From the NCBI RefSeq assembly GCF_013009555.1, contig NZ_CP046176.1, positions 3,875,501-3,939,500 on the forward strand: 64,000 nt of DNA, read 5' to 3'. The notes below the pieces were generated by a model that was not told the origin of the DNA, searched no databases, and saw nothing but the letters and a program-made list of their open reading frames with translations. Shown in pieces: positions 53,461 through 63,616 of this stretch. This DNA comes from Phocaeicola dorei. GTDB lineage: Bacteria > Bacteroidota > Bacteroidia > Bacteroidales > Bacteroidaceae. A program made the translations under genes and the position numbers. The number at the start of each line of letters is the position of its first letter. Within the stretch, counting starts at the first letter, position 1.

Positions 53461-56064
53461 ATGGGAAATCATCAAAAAAAACAAATAAGCCTACTGATCT
53501 GTTTATATATCAGTATAATATTGCCACTATATGCCAATGATTTCCTGTTTACTTCCATCAATACTTCACACGGATTAAGCGACAACCAGATAAGATATAT
53601 CCTACAACTACCTGACGGAAGAATGGTGTTTACTACTAATGGCAACATCAATTTATATGATGGTATACATTTCAGTTATCTGCATCGGACGGATAAAAAT
53701 GTATATCCTTTAAAACAATATGACGGGTTCTACCGCATTTATCAAAGTGGAGACTCCCTACTTTGGGTGAAAGACTATCACAAACTAATGGGAATCAATC
53801 TCTACAAAGAGGAATATATCCGAGATTTAGAATCTTATTTCCAAAATAAAAATATACCGGAACCGATAGAAAATCTTTTTGCCGACTGTGCAGGACACAT
53901 TTGGATACTGACAGACCATAAATTACAAGAATTACAAACCGGAATCCATATAACTTTATCCCCCAATGATACCCGCCAACTACAAGATCTAAATACGGAG
54001 AATGATTCACTTTACCTGTTCTATAATACGGGAGAAGTAGATTGTTATGACATGACAAGCAGAAAACGACTATACAGTGCTGCTGCCTATGCGGAAACCG
54101 AGCAACAATACTTTGCCCGAACCTCCTTGGTTGTCAAAGCTCCAAACAGCTTTTACCAATTACGCAACGGATATAAAGGTGGTTTGTTCTGTTTCAACAC
54201 ATGCCAACGGACATGGAAAAAGATACTTGAAGAAAACTATGCACTTAATACTTTAATCATCACCCCCGACAATCAAAAAGCGTATATAACCTGTGTACAT
54301 GGTTTTTGGATACTGGATCTTACTAAGGAAAAACTGCAATATATTCCTATTTTGGAAACTAAAAACGGACAACGACTCTCAACAGAAATCAGCACTATAT
54401 TCCAAGACCGACAAGGAGGATTATGGATTGGAACTCTCAACCGAGGATTACTATATTACCATCCGTCCATGCATAAACTTACCCAAATAAACCGTAACAA
54501 TTTTCCAGTTGCTCCTGAAAAAGATATTGCAGTAGAAAGTTTTGCCGAAGACAATAAAGGAATGATCTATCTGAAAGAACATACTCATATTTACCGCTTG
54601 TCCACTGAAAAAGATGGAACACGCACCCTTATCTCCGAACATAATTCATCTATCCCTGCCGAAGTAAAAAAGAAATTCAACAGAGGAACAGAAACTGCCT
54701 TTTTCAAGGGAAAAACATATACGGCCCTATGTACTGACACACGAGGCTGGACTTGGGCAGGGACAGCAGATGGTCTGGAACTTTTTATACCGGACGAGCA
54801 AACCCCACGCATTTTTTATCGTGAAAATGGATTAAGTAATAACTTTGTACAAGGCATTATTGAAGATGATCACAATGATATCTGGGTAACTACAAGCAAT
54901 GGAATCTCACGTATCCACATCAATCAGAAAAATAAAGAACCATACTTCACCAATTTCAATCAACAGGATGGCGCATTAGAAGGGGAATATCTAACAAAGG
55001 CTGTTTTCAAAGCATCGGACGGTACACTTTACTTCGGTGGCATAGACGGATTCAATATCTTCAATCCTGATAATGAATCAATCACTCCGGAACTCCCCTA
55101 TTCCCCAGTGTTCACTTGTTTGCGGCTATACGGCAAAAAGATAAAACTTCCCCAAGCCAGCCCTTATACAAAAGAAATAGAACTGGGCTACAATCAGAAT
55201 TTCCTCACTTTCGAATTCTCTGCTTTGAACTATATCAATAGTGAACGCACCTATTATCGTTATCAATTAGAAGGTATTGATAAAAACTGGATGAATGTTT
55301 TCACCAGCAAACCAGGCAATACCACAGCAGGTAATGGTATGCTTCAAGCGTCCTATACTAATTTACCTCCCGGAGAATACACATTCAAAGTTATGGCATC
55401 CGATACCCCTCTCCAGTGGAATGAAAAAATAACCGTTATAAAACTCACCATCCATGCCCCTTGGTGGAAAACAACCACCGCTTATACTATTTACCTGCTC
55501 ATTTTACTATTTATTACAGTAGGAAGTATCCGTCTTTACATATGTTGGACCCGAAAAAAAATAGAGCGTCGGCATAAAGAGGAAATTCTACTACTCCGCA
55601 TCCGCAACCTGATAGAGCAATGCAACAATTACGAAGCCGAACAAAAAGCACGTCTGGAAAAGAATGGCACAGCAACCTCCACTTGCTTTGAAAACGACAA
55701 GCAACCGGATCATCCTAAAACAACCAATACCGAATCCGCTTTTTTAGCACGGGCTATAGAACAGGTAGAAAAGAATATGCATGTCATCGGTTATTCAGTA
55801 GAACAGCTAAGTCGAGACCTTTGCATGGAAAGAACAGGACTTTATCGCAAACTAGTAAATTTATTAGATCAGTCTCCCAGCCTTTTCATCCGTAACATCC
55901 GTTTACAACGAGCTGCGCAACTACTTACTGAAAACGAACTCAGTATTGCAGAAATAGCAGAACGCACAGGCTTCAGCAGTTCCAGCTATCTAAGTAAGTG
56001 CTTCCAAGAAATGTATGGATGCCGCCCCTCCGAATACGCCAGAAAAATAAAGAAATCAACCTGA
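53461..56064 (+). CDS. Kinase-less propeller/Y_Y_Y transmembrane AraC regulator
   Basis: An 867-residue protein with a signal peptide (about 1-25, QISLLICLYISIILPLYAN), a propeller sensor (about 30-570, with blade ends such as IFQDRQGGLWIGTLNRGLL), a Y_Y_Y-like domain (about 575-665), one membrane helix (about 672-692), a short basic coiled coil (about 695-745) and an AraC helix-turn-helix (about 760-865: SRDLCMERTGLYRKLVNLLD, IAERTGFSSSSYLSKCFQEM). Histidine kinase and receiver domains are wholly absent, so signalling must pass directly across the membrane. It lies 13 bp after the chromate transporter pair and 81 bp before the GH31 gene, which has its own promoter. Confidence 0.88.
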   Translation: MGNHQKKQISLLICLYISIILPLYANDFLFTSINTSHGLSDNQIRYILQLPDGRMVFTTNGNINLYDGIHFSYLHRTDKNVYPLKQYDGFYRIYQSGDSLLWVKDYHKLMGINLYKEEYIRDLESYFQNKNIPEPIENLFADCAGHIWILTDHKLQELQTGIHITLSPNDTRQLQDLNTENDSLYLFYNTGEVDCYDMTSRKRLYSAAAYAETEQQYFARTSLVVKAPNSFYQLRNGYKGGLFCFNTCQRTWKKILEENYALNTLIITPDNQKAYITCVHGFWILDLTKEKLQYIPILETKNGQRLSTEISTIFQDRQGGLWIGTLNRGLLYYHPSMHKLTQINRNNFPVAPEKDIAVESFAEDNKGMIYLKEHTHIYRLSTEKDGTRTLISEHNSSIPAEVKKKFNRGTETAFFKGKTYTALCTDTRGWTWAGTADGLELFIPDEQTPRIFYRENGLSNNFVQGIIEDDHNDIWVTTSNGISRIHINQKNKEPYFTNFNQQDGALEGEYLTKAVFKASDGTLYFGGIDGFNIFNPDNESITPELPYSPVFTCLRLYGKKIKLPQASPYTKEIELGYNQNFLTFEFSALNYINSERTYYRYQLEGIDKNWMNVFTSKPGNTTAGNGMLQASYTNLPPGEYTFKVMASDTPLQWNEKITVIKLTIHAPWWKTTTAYTIYLLILLFITVGSIRLYICWTRKKIERRHKEEILLLRIRNLIEQCNNYEAEQKARLEKNGTATSTCFENDKQPDHPKTTNTESAFLARAIEQVEKNMHVIGYSVEQLSRDLCMERTGLYRKLVNLLDQSPSLFIRNIRLQRAAQLLTENELSIAEIAERTGFSSSSYLSKCFQEMYGCRPSEYARKIKKST

Positions 56065-56112
56065 TTATTATTGGATTCAACCTCATTGTTGCCTATTTAA
56101 AGCTTTTCGCCT

Positions 56113-56120
56113 TACCTTTG
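56113..56120 (+). promoter_or_regulatory. -7 promoter box for the GH31 gene
   Basis: TACCTTTG matches TAnnTTTG. A TTG about 21-23 bp upstream (near 56088) may serve as -33. It lies 25 bp before the start codon. Confidence 0.5.
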
Positions 56121-56145
56121 TAACAGTACAAAACACTAAAATACT

Positions 56146-58623
56146 ATGAATATGAATTTTATTAAAAAAATGACTCTAACCCTAATTGGAGCAACTATCA
56201 TTGCAACAAATGGCATCGCACAGAGTGTACAACACACCACACAAGGAATAACGTATACTACACAAGAAATAGATGTCAAAGTAGAATTTTACTCTCCCAC
56301 CATTGTCCGTATTTATAAAACCCCCATTAAGAAACCTTATAAAAAAGAAAGTCTGGTCATTATCAAAACACCGGAAACCACCTCTGTAACTTTCGGTGAG
56401 AAAGGGAAAAATGTAACACTCAGCAGCAATGTTATACAAGTAGAAGTAAATCCTGAAACCGGAGGTATCCGTTTTTCCGACAAAGAAGGAAAATTATTAC
56501 TGACTGATAAAGATTATGGTACCCAATTCACCCCCTTCGATGACGCCGGCGTTCCATCATATAATGTTCGTCAAGCTTTCTTACTGGACAAAGATGAAGT
56601 GATTTACGGACTAGGACAGCAACAAACAGGAAAAGTGAACCAACGGAATCAGAAACTATTTCTCCGTAACCAAAACATGAGCATTTGCATTCCGTTTATT
56701 CATTCAATAAAAGGATATGCCCTTTATTGGGACAATTACTCCCCCACCACTTTTGTAGACAATCCACAAGAAATGTCTTTTGACTCGGAAGTAGGTGATT
56801 GTGCAGATTATTATTTCATTTACGGCGGCAATGCAGATAAAGTAATAGCCAATGTACGCGAACTGACTGGACAGGCTCCTCTCTATCCGCTTTGGGCACT
56901 AGGATTCTGGCAATGTCGCGAACGTTATAAAAGCCCGGATGAATTATGCGAAGTTGTAGATAAGTACCGTAAACTGAAAGTCCCTCTGGATGGCATTATA
57001 CAGGATTGGCAATATTGGGGATGCGACTCTAACTGGAATGCCATGAAGTTCCAAAATCCCCGTTACATCAACAAAATGGGCGATAAAGAATATATGAAAT
57101 ATCTTCCAAACGGAGAAGATAAAAGCGCACGTTACGGTACTCCAAGAATCAAAACTCCCAAAGAAATGATTGACTATGTGCACAAACAAAATGCACATAT
57201 CATGATCTCCGTATGGGCTTCTTTCGGCCCTTGGACTGAAATGTATCAAAAAATGGACAGTCTGAAAGCACTTCTTCAATTTGATACTTGGCCCAACAAT
57301 GCCGGAGTCAGGCCATACGACCCTTATAATCCTGTTGCACGTGATCTCTATTGGTCAGAGATGAAAAAGAACATATTCGATCTGGGCATGGACGGTTGGT
57401 GGCTAGACTCTACTGAACCCGATCACATGAATCTGAAGGACCAGGATTTTAATACTCTCACCTATTTGGGAACTTTCCGCAGAGTACATAATGCTTTCCC
57501 GTTAATGTCCAATAAAGGAGTATATGAACATCAACGAGCTACTACTTCGGACAAACGAGTATTCCTACTCACTCGTTCTTCTTTCCTAGGACAGCAACGC
57601 TATGCTTCTCATTCGTGGAGCGGAGATGTAGTTTCTACCTGGGAAGTCATGCGCAAACAATTAGCAGCCGGATTGAATTACTCATTATGCGGCATTCCCT
57701 ATTGGAATACAGATTTGGGAGGATTCTTTGCCTGGAAATACAATAATAATGTAAACAACATAGCTTATCACGAGTTACATGTCCGCTGGTATCAATGGGG
57801 AGTGTTTCAACCCATTATGCGCTCACACAATTCTAGTCCGGTAGCAATCGAAATATACCAATTCGGCCAAAAAGGCGACTGGGCCTATGATGCGTTAGAA
57901 AAATATACTCACCTGCGTTATCGCCTGCTACCTTATCTTTATAGCACTTCCTGGGAGGTAACCAGCAAAGCAGGCAGCTTTATCCGCCCATTAATGATGG
58001 ATTTCCCGAAAGATCCCAAAGTACTTGATATGGATACCGAATATATGTTCGGACATAATTTCCTAGTACGTCCCGTTACAGACTCGCTTTATACATGGCA
58101 AGACAAAAATCAGAACGGTTACTTAAAAGATTTAAAAAAGATTGGAAATACAGAGGTATATTTACCTAAAGGAGCAAACTGGACAGACTTTTGGACCGGG
58201 CAAACTTTGGAAGGCGGGCAAACGATCCAACGGGAAGTACCCATTGATATTATGCCTATTTATGTACGTGCGGGATCTATCCTTCCTTGGGGACCAGCAG
58301 TGCAATACTCTACAGAAAAGAAGTGGGATAATCTGACGATTCGCATCTATCCGGGTGCTGATGCGGAATTTACCCTTTATGAAGATGAATTTGATAATTA
58401 TAATTATGAAAAAGGTGCTTACACAACCATCCTGATGAAATGGGATGACAAAGAGCGCACACTGACTATTAACGAGCGAAAAGGCAACTACAAAGGTATG
58501 CTGAAAAACCGCAAATTCAACATCATACTTGTTGAACCGGGGAAAGGATGTGGAGATGAGGATAGCCCCACCTTTGACCAATCTATTTCCTATAAAGGGA
58601 AACAAGTCAATGTGAAATTATAA
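56146..58623 (+). CDS. Glycoside hydrolase family 31 (alpha-glucosidase/alpha-xylosidase type)
   Basis: An 825-residue secreted enzyme; the signal peptide ends about residue 26 (GATIIATNGIAQS). An N-terminal beta-sandwich is followed by the (beta/alpha)8 barrel with nucleophile Asp421 in MDGWWLDSTEPDH and acid/base Asp494 in SHSWSGDVVSTWE. The entry motif PLYPLWALGFWQCRERY and DGIIQDWQYWG are typical. A C-terminal DUF5110-like domain follows (TLYEDEFDNYNYEKGAYTTI). The spacing fits retaining alpha-xylosidases and alpha-glucosidases; the substrate is undetermined. It lies next to the propeller-AraC regulator gene, a plausible controller, and no SusC/D pair is present. Confidence 0.92.
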   Translation: MNMNFIKKMTLTLIGATIIATNGIAQSVQHTTQGITYTTQEIDVKVEFYSPTIVRIYKTPIKKPYKKESLVIIKTPETTSVTFGEKGKNVTLSSNVIQVEVNPETGGIRFSDKEGKLLLTDKDYGTQFTPFDDAGVPSYNVRQAFLLDKDEVIYGLGQQQTGKVNQRNQKLFLRNQNMSICIPFIHSIKGYALYWDNYSPTTFVDNPQEMSFDSEVGDCADYYFIYGGNADKVIANVRELTGQAPLYPLWALGFWQCRERYKSPDELCEVVDKYRKLKVPLDGIIQDWQYWGCDSNWNAMKFQNPRYINKMGDKEYMKYLPNGEDKSARYGTPRIKTPKEMIDYVHKQNAHIMISVWASFGPWTEMYQKMDSLKALLQFDTWPNNAGVRPYDPYNPVARDLYWSEMKKNIFDLGMDGWWLDSTEPDHMNLKDQDFNTLTYLGTFRRVHNAFPLMSNKGVYEHQRATTSDKRVFLLTRSSFLGQQRYASHSWSGDVVSTWEVMRKQLAAGLNYSLCGIPYWNTDLGGFFAWKYNNNVNNIAYHELHVRWYQWGVFQPIMRSHNSSPVAIEIYQFGQKGDWAYDALEKYTHLRYRLLPYLYSTSWEVTSKAGSFIRPLMMDFPKDPKVLDMDTEYMFGHNFLVRPVTDSLYTWQDKNQNGYLKDLKKIGNTEVYLPKGANWTDFWTGQTLEGGQTIQREVPIDIMPIYVRAGSILPWGPAVQYSTEKKWDNLTIRIYPGADAEFTLYEDEFDNYNYEKGAYTTILMKWDDKERTLTINERKGNYKGMLKNRKFNIILVEPGKGCGDEDSPTFDQSISYKGKQVNVKL

Positions 58624-58631
58624 ATACATTC

Positions 58632-58694
58632 CCCGTTGGTAAAGCTTCTTAAGTTTCATAACACAATCTGAAAAAAATCAATTTTGCCAACGGG
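58632..58694 (+). terminator. Possible stem-loop after GH31
   Basis: CCCGTTGG...AAA (58632-58643) pairs with TTTTGCCAACGGG (58682-58694, one mismatch) with a loop of about 38 nt, 8 bp past the stop. There is no strong T-run, so termination is uncertain. Confidence 0.4.
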
Positions 58695-58883
58695 ACTTTA
58701 TATATGACGGAAATAAATTCAAGAGATCAATAGAATTTATATCACTACTTGATATATTTATTGCAGATACTTTTTATCACTGATTAGAGAAAGCCATAAG
58801 ATGGATGCAGATGTTATAACCTTTTTTCATTGATCTCAACATAAACAATATCGTACTCGGAAGATATGGCAGCATACAAATCA

Positions 58884-58949
58884 ACTGCCACTACCCTAGA
58901 ATTCTTTATTCATCGATATTACATGAATAAATACCCAGGCAGTGGCAGT
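58884..58949. repeat. Nested inverted repeats downstream of the GHL10 gene
   Basis: ACTGCCACT (58884-58892) pairs with AGTGGCAGT (58941-58949). Inside it TATTCAT (58908-58914) pairs with ATGAATA (58923-58929). The structure lies 34-99 bp past the stop of the minus-strand hydrolase gene and may help end its transcript. The rest of the gap 58624-58982 shows no gene. Confidence 0.45.
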
Positions 58950-58982
58950 AGAAATAAAATCTAAAAGAAACACTCCCGCTTC

Positions 58983-60482
58983 TTACAGTTTCACTTTCTT
59001 TTTAGTACCTTTCGACTCATTGTGCAAACGATCCAACGCTGTCACCACATACTGGTACTTCGTTTTTCCATCGTTATAAGGTAATGGATAAAAATGATCA
59101 CGGGTAATGGCTACAATATGGGAAGCATCATCCAAATTGACTTTTTCTTTTTTATCAAAGCGATAAACCACATACTGTACAGCTTTGTCCATCTCGTCCT
59201 TTGCCTTCGGAGCTGTCCAGAAGAGTACTGGACCTTCATACGTCCATACCATCTTTACCTTCTTTACTTTACCTGGAGCCTTATCGTCCATAAAAGGAGA
59301 TTCAGGAATCAAAGCCGGATAACGATGATACTCCTTCTCCAACATAGTGCGGTAATTACCGGCGTTATCCACCACTGCTGCAGCATACCATTGACAACTT
59401 CCCTGCACGGTAGGAAGCGACCGTTGCAACTTCATTTTGGCAGGCATCTGGTTTTGTAATGGATTACGGGCATCCGCCTTGTTCACCGTACGCATCACAT
59501 CCTGACCGATAAATAACGGACGCGAAGCGGCATGTTTTGCCCACCAATGTATCAAGTTGTCATAATCGGCAGCAGGATGACCTATTTCCCAATAAATCTG
59601 AGGGATATTATAATCTACCCAACCATTATTAATCCACATCAGCACATCTGCATATAAATCATCATAATTCTGAAGACCACGTGTATCACTTCCATTCGGA
59701 TCATTTTTCTTGTTACGATAGATACCAAAAGGAGAAACACCGAACTTCACCCACGGCTTACACTCGCGCACTGTCTCATGGATTTCCTTTATCAGCACAT
59801 TCACGTTGTCACGGCGCCAATCGGCTTTATTACTGTATCCGCGACCATATTGCGCAAAACTGACATGATCAGGAAAATCCTCGCCCGGGTTGGGATAAGG
59901 ATAAAAATAATCATCCATATGAATGGCATCCACATCATAACGAGTAACAATATCGCGCACAATCTTACAAATATATTTTCGGTTTTCGGGCAAAGCCGGA
60001 TCAAAATAAAGCTGACCAGCATAATTCACGAAACGTTCCGGATTCTTATTATACGGATGAATGGGTGATAAGGCAGTAGTTCCCTTTGTCTTGGCACGGT
60101 AAGGGTTAATCCAGGCATGGAACTCCATTCCACGCTTATGGCATTCATCAATCATGAACTGCATCGGGTCCCAATAAGGTGAAGGCACTCTACCCTGCAC
60201 TCCCGTAAGAAAGCGGCTCCACGGCTCATAAGAAGATTTATACAAGGCATCGGCTTCTGCACGTACCTGAAAAATTATCGCATTAATGCCTGCGCCTTGC
60301 AGACTGTTTAGTTGATTTATTAATAGCTGCTGCATCTTCTCTGCCGGCATCCCTTGGAACTGTCCATTCACACACTGAATCCATGCACCGCGGAACTCAC
60401 GTTTAGGATAACGTGTCTGAGCACTGACAACAGAAGTAAAAAGTAGTGCTATCAATAAAAGAAGAATAGTTTTTGCTCTCAT
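58983..60482 (-). CDS. GHL10/DUF187-type secreted glycosyl hydrolase-like protein
   Basis: A 499-residue protein with a signal peptide (MRAKTILLLLIALLFTSVVSAQ). The barrel starts KREFRGAWIQCVNGQF and contains GINAIIFQVRAEADALY, MEFHAWINPYRAKT and YDVDAIHMDDYFYPYP, the hallmark blocks of the GHL10 (DUF187, 'family 10 glycosylhydrolase-like') group. The final ~100 residues look like a fibronectin-III-type domain. Related proteins are linked to cell-envelope glycan or peptidoglycan cleavage, but this member's substrate is unknown. It is divergent from uvrA with overlapping promoter boxes. Confidence 0.85.
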   Translation of the reverse strand: MRAKTILLLLIALLFTSVVSAQTRYPKREFRGAWIQCVNGQFQGMPAEKMQQLLINQLNSLQGAGINAIIFQVRAEADALYKSSYEPWSRFLTGVQGRVPSPYWDPMQFMIDECHKRGMEFHAWINPYRAKTKGTTALSPIHPYNKNPERFVNYAGQLYFDPALPENRKYICKIVRDIVTRYDVDAIHMDDYFYPYPNPGEDFPDHVSFAQYGRGYSNKADWRRDNVNVLIKEIHETVRECKPWVKFGVSPFGIYRNKKNDPNGSDTRGLQNYDDLYADVLMWINNGWVDYNIPQIYWEIGHPAADYDNLIHWWAKHAASRPLFIGQDVMRTVNKADARNPLQNQMPAKMKLQRSLPTVQGSCQWYAAAVVDNAGNYRTMLEKEYHRYPALIPESPFMDDKAPGKVKKVKMVWTYEGPVLFWTAPKAKDEMDKAVQYVVYRFDKKEKVNLDDASHIVAITRDHFYPLPYNDGKTKYQYVVTALDRLHNESKGTKKKVKL

Positions 60483-60508
60483 TTTGTTATTCTTGTTTAA
60501 TACGCTTG

Positions 60509-60538
60509 CAAAGATAAGAAAACTTATAATTATCTTTG
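60509..60538. promoter_or_regulatory. Divergent -7 boxes for the GHL10 gene and uvrA
   Basis: TATCTTTG occurs on the minus strand at 60509-60516 (toward the GHL10 gene, 27 bp before its start) and on the plus strand at 60531-60538 (toward uvrA, 26 bp before its start), 14 bp apart. Polymerase at one would likely occlude the other. Confidence 0.5.
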
Positions 60539-60563
60539 CATATTAAACCAAATTCAATAAAGA

Positions 60564-63365
60564 ATGTCAGAAAGTAACTATATATCCATAAAAGGAGCAA
60601 AGGTAAACAACCTCAAAAACATCGATGTCAACATACCACGCAATAAGCTGGTCGTTATCACGGGCCTATCCGGTTCCGGAAAATCATCATTGGCTTTTGA
60701 TACATTATACGCTGAAGGTCAGCGACGCTATGTAGAAAGCCTATCATCATACGCCCGCCAATTTCTGGGCCGTATGAGCAAACCTGAGTGTGATTTCATT
60801 AAAGGTATACCACCCGCTATCGCCATAGAGCAAAAAGTGAACAGCCGCAATCCACGTTCCACCGTGGGGACTTCCACCGAAATATATGAGTATCTGCGAC
60901 TACTCTATGCACGCGTGGGGAAGACTTATTCTCCCATTAGCGGGCAACTGGTGAAAAAGCATAGTATTGAAGATATTGTAAGCTGTATGCTCTCCTTTCC
61001 TAAAGGAACGAAATACACGGTTCTCACTCCTATGATGCCCCGTGAAGGCCGTACACTGCGTCAACAGCTAGAAATGGACTTTAAACAAGGATTCACCCGT
61101 GTAGAGGTTAACCGTGAAATAGTTCGTATAGAAGATTTTCTGCAACAAACAGCTGCCGAAGATAAAAGACAAAACATCTATCTGCTGGTAGATCGCATGA
61201 CAGCCGATGATAGCAAAGACAGTATCAGTCGCCTCACCGATTCTGCCGAAACAGCCATGTACGAGGGAGACGGAAATTGCCTCCTCCGCTTCTACTCTGC
61301 TGACGGAAGTACGCAGCTATTCTCTTTCAGCACTAAATTCGAAGCCGACGGAATTAAATTCGAAGAACCGAATGACCAAATGTTTTCATTCAATTCCCCT
61401 CTCGGAGCTTGTCCCGAATGCGAAGGCTTCGGTAAAGTGATAGGTATAGATGAACATCTGGTGATTCCAAACCGTGCTCTAAGTGTATATGACGGAGCTG
61501 TCCTCTGCTGGCGCGGAGAAAAGATGGGGGAATGGTTACAAGAATTCATTCATGAAGCTCCCGCCCACGATTTTCCCATCTTTGCCCCTTATTATGAACT
61601 GACACAGGAACAAAAAGATTATTTATGGCATGGACCTAGAAATAAGGCCTGTATAGATTCTTTCTTCAGAATGCTGGAAGAAAATCAATATAAAATACAA
61701 TATCGTGTGATGCTGGCACGATACCGGGGAAAAACTATTTGTCCTGTCTGCCATGGAACACGCTTGAAAAAAGAAGCCGGTTATGTAAAAGTAGGTGGAA
61801 AATCCATTTCTCAACTGGTTGACTTACCTATTCATGACTTAAAAGAATTCTTCCGCACTCTAGAACTAGATGCACATGATACAGCCATCGCCAAACGGAT
61901 CTTAACGGAAATTACCAACCGCATCAACTTCCTCATGGATGTAGGTTTGGGATATCTTACACTGAACCGTCTCAGCAACTCACTCTCCGGCGGCGAAAGT
62001 CAGCGCATCAATCTGGCCACCTCATTAGGCAGCAGCTTGGTAGGCTCACTCTATATTCTAGACGAACCCAGTATCGGATTACACAGCCGTGACACTGACC
62101 GGCTGATAAAAGTACTTCGTCAGTTACAGGAACTGGGAAACACCGTAGTAGTGGTAGAACATGATGAAGAAATAATCCGTGCTGCCGATTATATCATTGA
62201 TATCGGTCCTCAAGCAGGACGTTTAGGAGGACAGATAGTATATCAAGGCAGCATGAACGATCTTCAAAGAAACAGTAATAGTTATACGGTACGCTATTTG
62301 TTGGGAGAAGAAAACATAGAGATCCCCCGATGCCATCGTCCGTGGAACAATTATATAGAAATAAAAGGTGCACGTGAAAACAACCTTAAAGGCATTGACG
62401 TAAAATTTCCACTGAATGTAATGACGGTAGTTACGGGGGTCAGCGGTTCGGGAAAGAGTACGTTGGTACGTGATGTCTTTTACAAGGCATTGAAACGCGA
62501 ATATAGTGAAGCTAGCGAACGGCCGGGTGAGTTCATCTCTTTGGAAGGGGATGTACAGCTAGTGAAAGATATTGAATTTGTAGACCAGAATCCTATCGGA
62601 AAATCATCACGCAGCAATCCGGTGACCTATGTAAAAGCATACGACGAAATACGCAAACTCTTTGCCGAACAGCCTCTTGCCAAACAAATGGGATATACTG
62701 CCGGATATTTCTCATTCAATACCGAAGGCGGTCGTTGTGAGGAATGTAAAGGTGACGGTACGGTAACCGTTGAAATGCAATTTATGGCAGATTTGGTATT
62801 AGAATGTGAATCTTGTCATGGAAAACGTTTCAAGAGCGACACACTGGAAGTAAAATTTCAAGATAAGAACATCTATGATATTCTGGAAATGACAGTGAAT
62901 CAAGCTATCGAATTCTTCACCGAATACAATCAAAAAAAGATAGTGAAAAAACTAACCCCATTACAAGAAGTGGGATTGGGATATATAAAGTTGGGACAAG
63001 CCTCCTCCACTCTTTCCGGTGGCGAGAATCAACGCGTAAAACTAGCCTATTTTCTGAGCATAGAGAAAGCACAACCCACTATTTTTGTATTCGATGAACC
63101 AACCACAGGTCTGCATTTTCATGATATCAAGAAACTGCTGGAAGCATTTGAAGCCTTAATCAGCCGCGGACATACCATTATCATTATCGAGCATAATATG
63201 GATGTGATAAAATGTGCCGACCATGTGATTGACCTAGGGCCCGAAGGAGGAAATATGGGAGGAAATCTGGTAGTTGCGGGCACTCCGGAAGAGGTTGCAG
63301 CATGTGCGGCATCTTATACGGGACAGTTTTTGAAGGAAAAACTGGCGATGGATTCTCCTGATTGA
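60564..63365 (+). CDS. uvrA: Excinuclease ABC subunit A
   Basis: A 933-residue DNA-damage recognition ATPase of nucleotide excision repair. The first Walker A is [20 protein letters not shown] and the second [18 protein letters not shown] signatures are LSGGESQRI and LSGGENQRV. Zinc-binding CxxC pairs are CPECEGFG with CPVCHGTR, and CEECKGDG with CESCHGKRF. Length is normal for UvrA. It partners UvrB, which is not in the window. Confidence 0.97.
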   Translation: MSESNYISIKGAKVNNLKNIDVNIPRNKLVVITGLSGSGKSSLAFDTLYAEGQRRYVESLSSYARQFLGRMSKPECDFIKGIPPAIAIEQKVNSRNPRSTVGTSTEIYEYLRLLYARVGKTYSPISGQLVKKHSIEDIVSCMLSFPKGTKYTVLTPMMPREGRTLRQQLEMDFKQGFTRVEVNREIVRIEDFLQQTAAEDKRQNIYLLVDRMTADDSKDSISRLTDSAETAMYEGDGNCLLRFYSADGSTQLFSFSTKFEADGIKFEEPNDQMFSFNSPLGACPECEGFGKVIGIDEHLVIPNRALSVYDGAVLCWRGEKMGEWLQEFIHEAPAHDFPIFAPYYELTQEQKDYLWHGPRNKACIDSFFRMLEENQYKIQYRVMLARYRGKTICPVCHGTRLKKEAGYVKVGGKSISQLVDLPIHDLKEFFRTLELDAHDTAIAKRILTEITNRINFLMDVGLGYLTLNRLSNSLSGGESQRINLATSLGSSLVGSLYILDEPSIGLHSRDTDRLIKVLRQLQELGNTVVVVEHDEEIIRAADYIIDIGPQAGRLGGQIVYQGSMNDLQRNSNSYTVRYLLGEENIEIPRCHRPWNNYIEIKGARENNLKGIDVKFPLNVMTVVTGVSGSGKSTLVRDVFYKALKREYSEASERPGEFISLEGDVQLVKDIEFVDQNPIGKSSRSNPVTYVKAYDEIRKLFAEQPLAKQMGYTAGYFSFNTEGGRCEECKGDGTVTVEMQFMADLVLECESCHGKRFKSDTLEVKFQDKNIYDILEMTVNQAIEFFTEYNQKKIVKKLTPLQEVGLGYIKLGQASSTLSGGENQRVKLAYFLSIEKAQPTIFVFDEPTTGLHFHDIKKLLEAFEALISRGHTIIIIEHNMDVIKCADHVIDLGPEGGNMGGNLVVAGTPEEVAACAASYTGQFLKEKLAMDSPD

Positions 63366-63616
63366 TTTTTTATTCACCGCTGATTGTCCAAACTGACACA
63401 AATTATTAAATATGATTATACGCAATATACCACTAGATGATAAATGGGAATTTAAAAGTGATTTATTCCGTTCTGTAAATTTAGCATTTTGTGGTATGAT
63501 TGCAGAATCATTTTACTAAAAATCTGTTTTAATGTTTTCCGCATTGTCAATCTAAATCTAAACGAAAATATGAGTAAATTTAGAATTGAATTAATAACCT
63601 TATAAATCAACAGAAT

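Noticed and set aside
48357..58623. A polysaccharide utilisation locus (hybrid sensor, propeller-AraC, GH31)
   Set aside because: No SusC/SusD-like pair is present in the window, and transporter genes here are of the chromate family. The GH31 enzyme and regulators alone do not make a classical locus.
63412..63519. A 35-codon frame (MIIRNIPLDDKWEFKSD...) between uvrA and the EEP-family gene
   Set aside because: Too short, with no recognised motif or promoter. It could be a remnant, but nothing supports expression.
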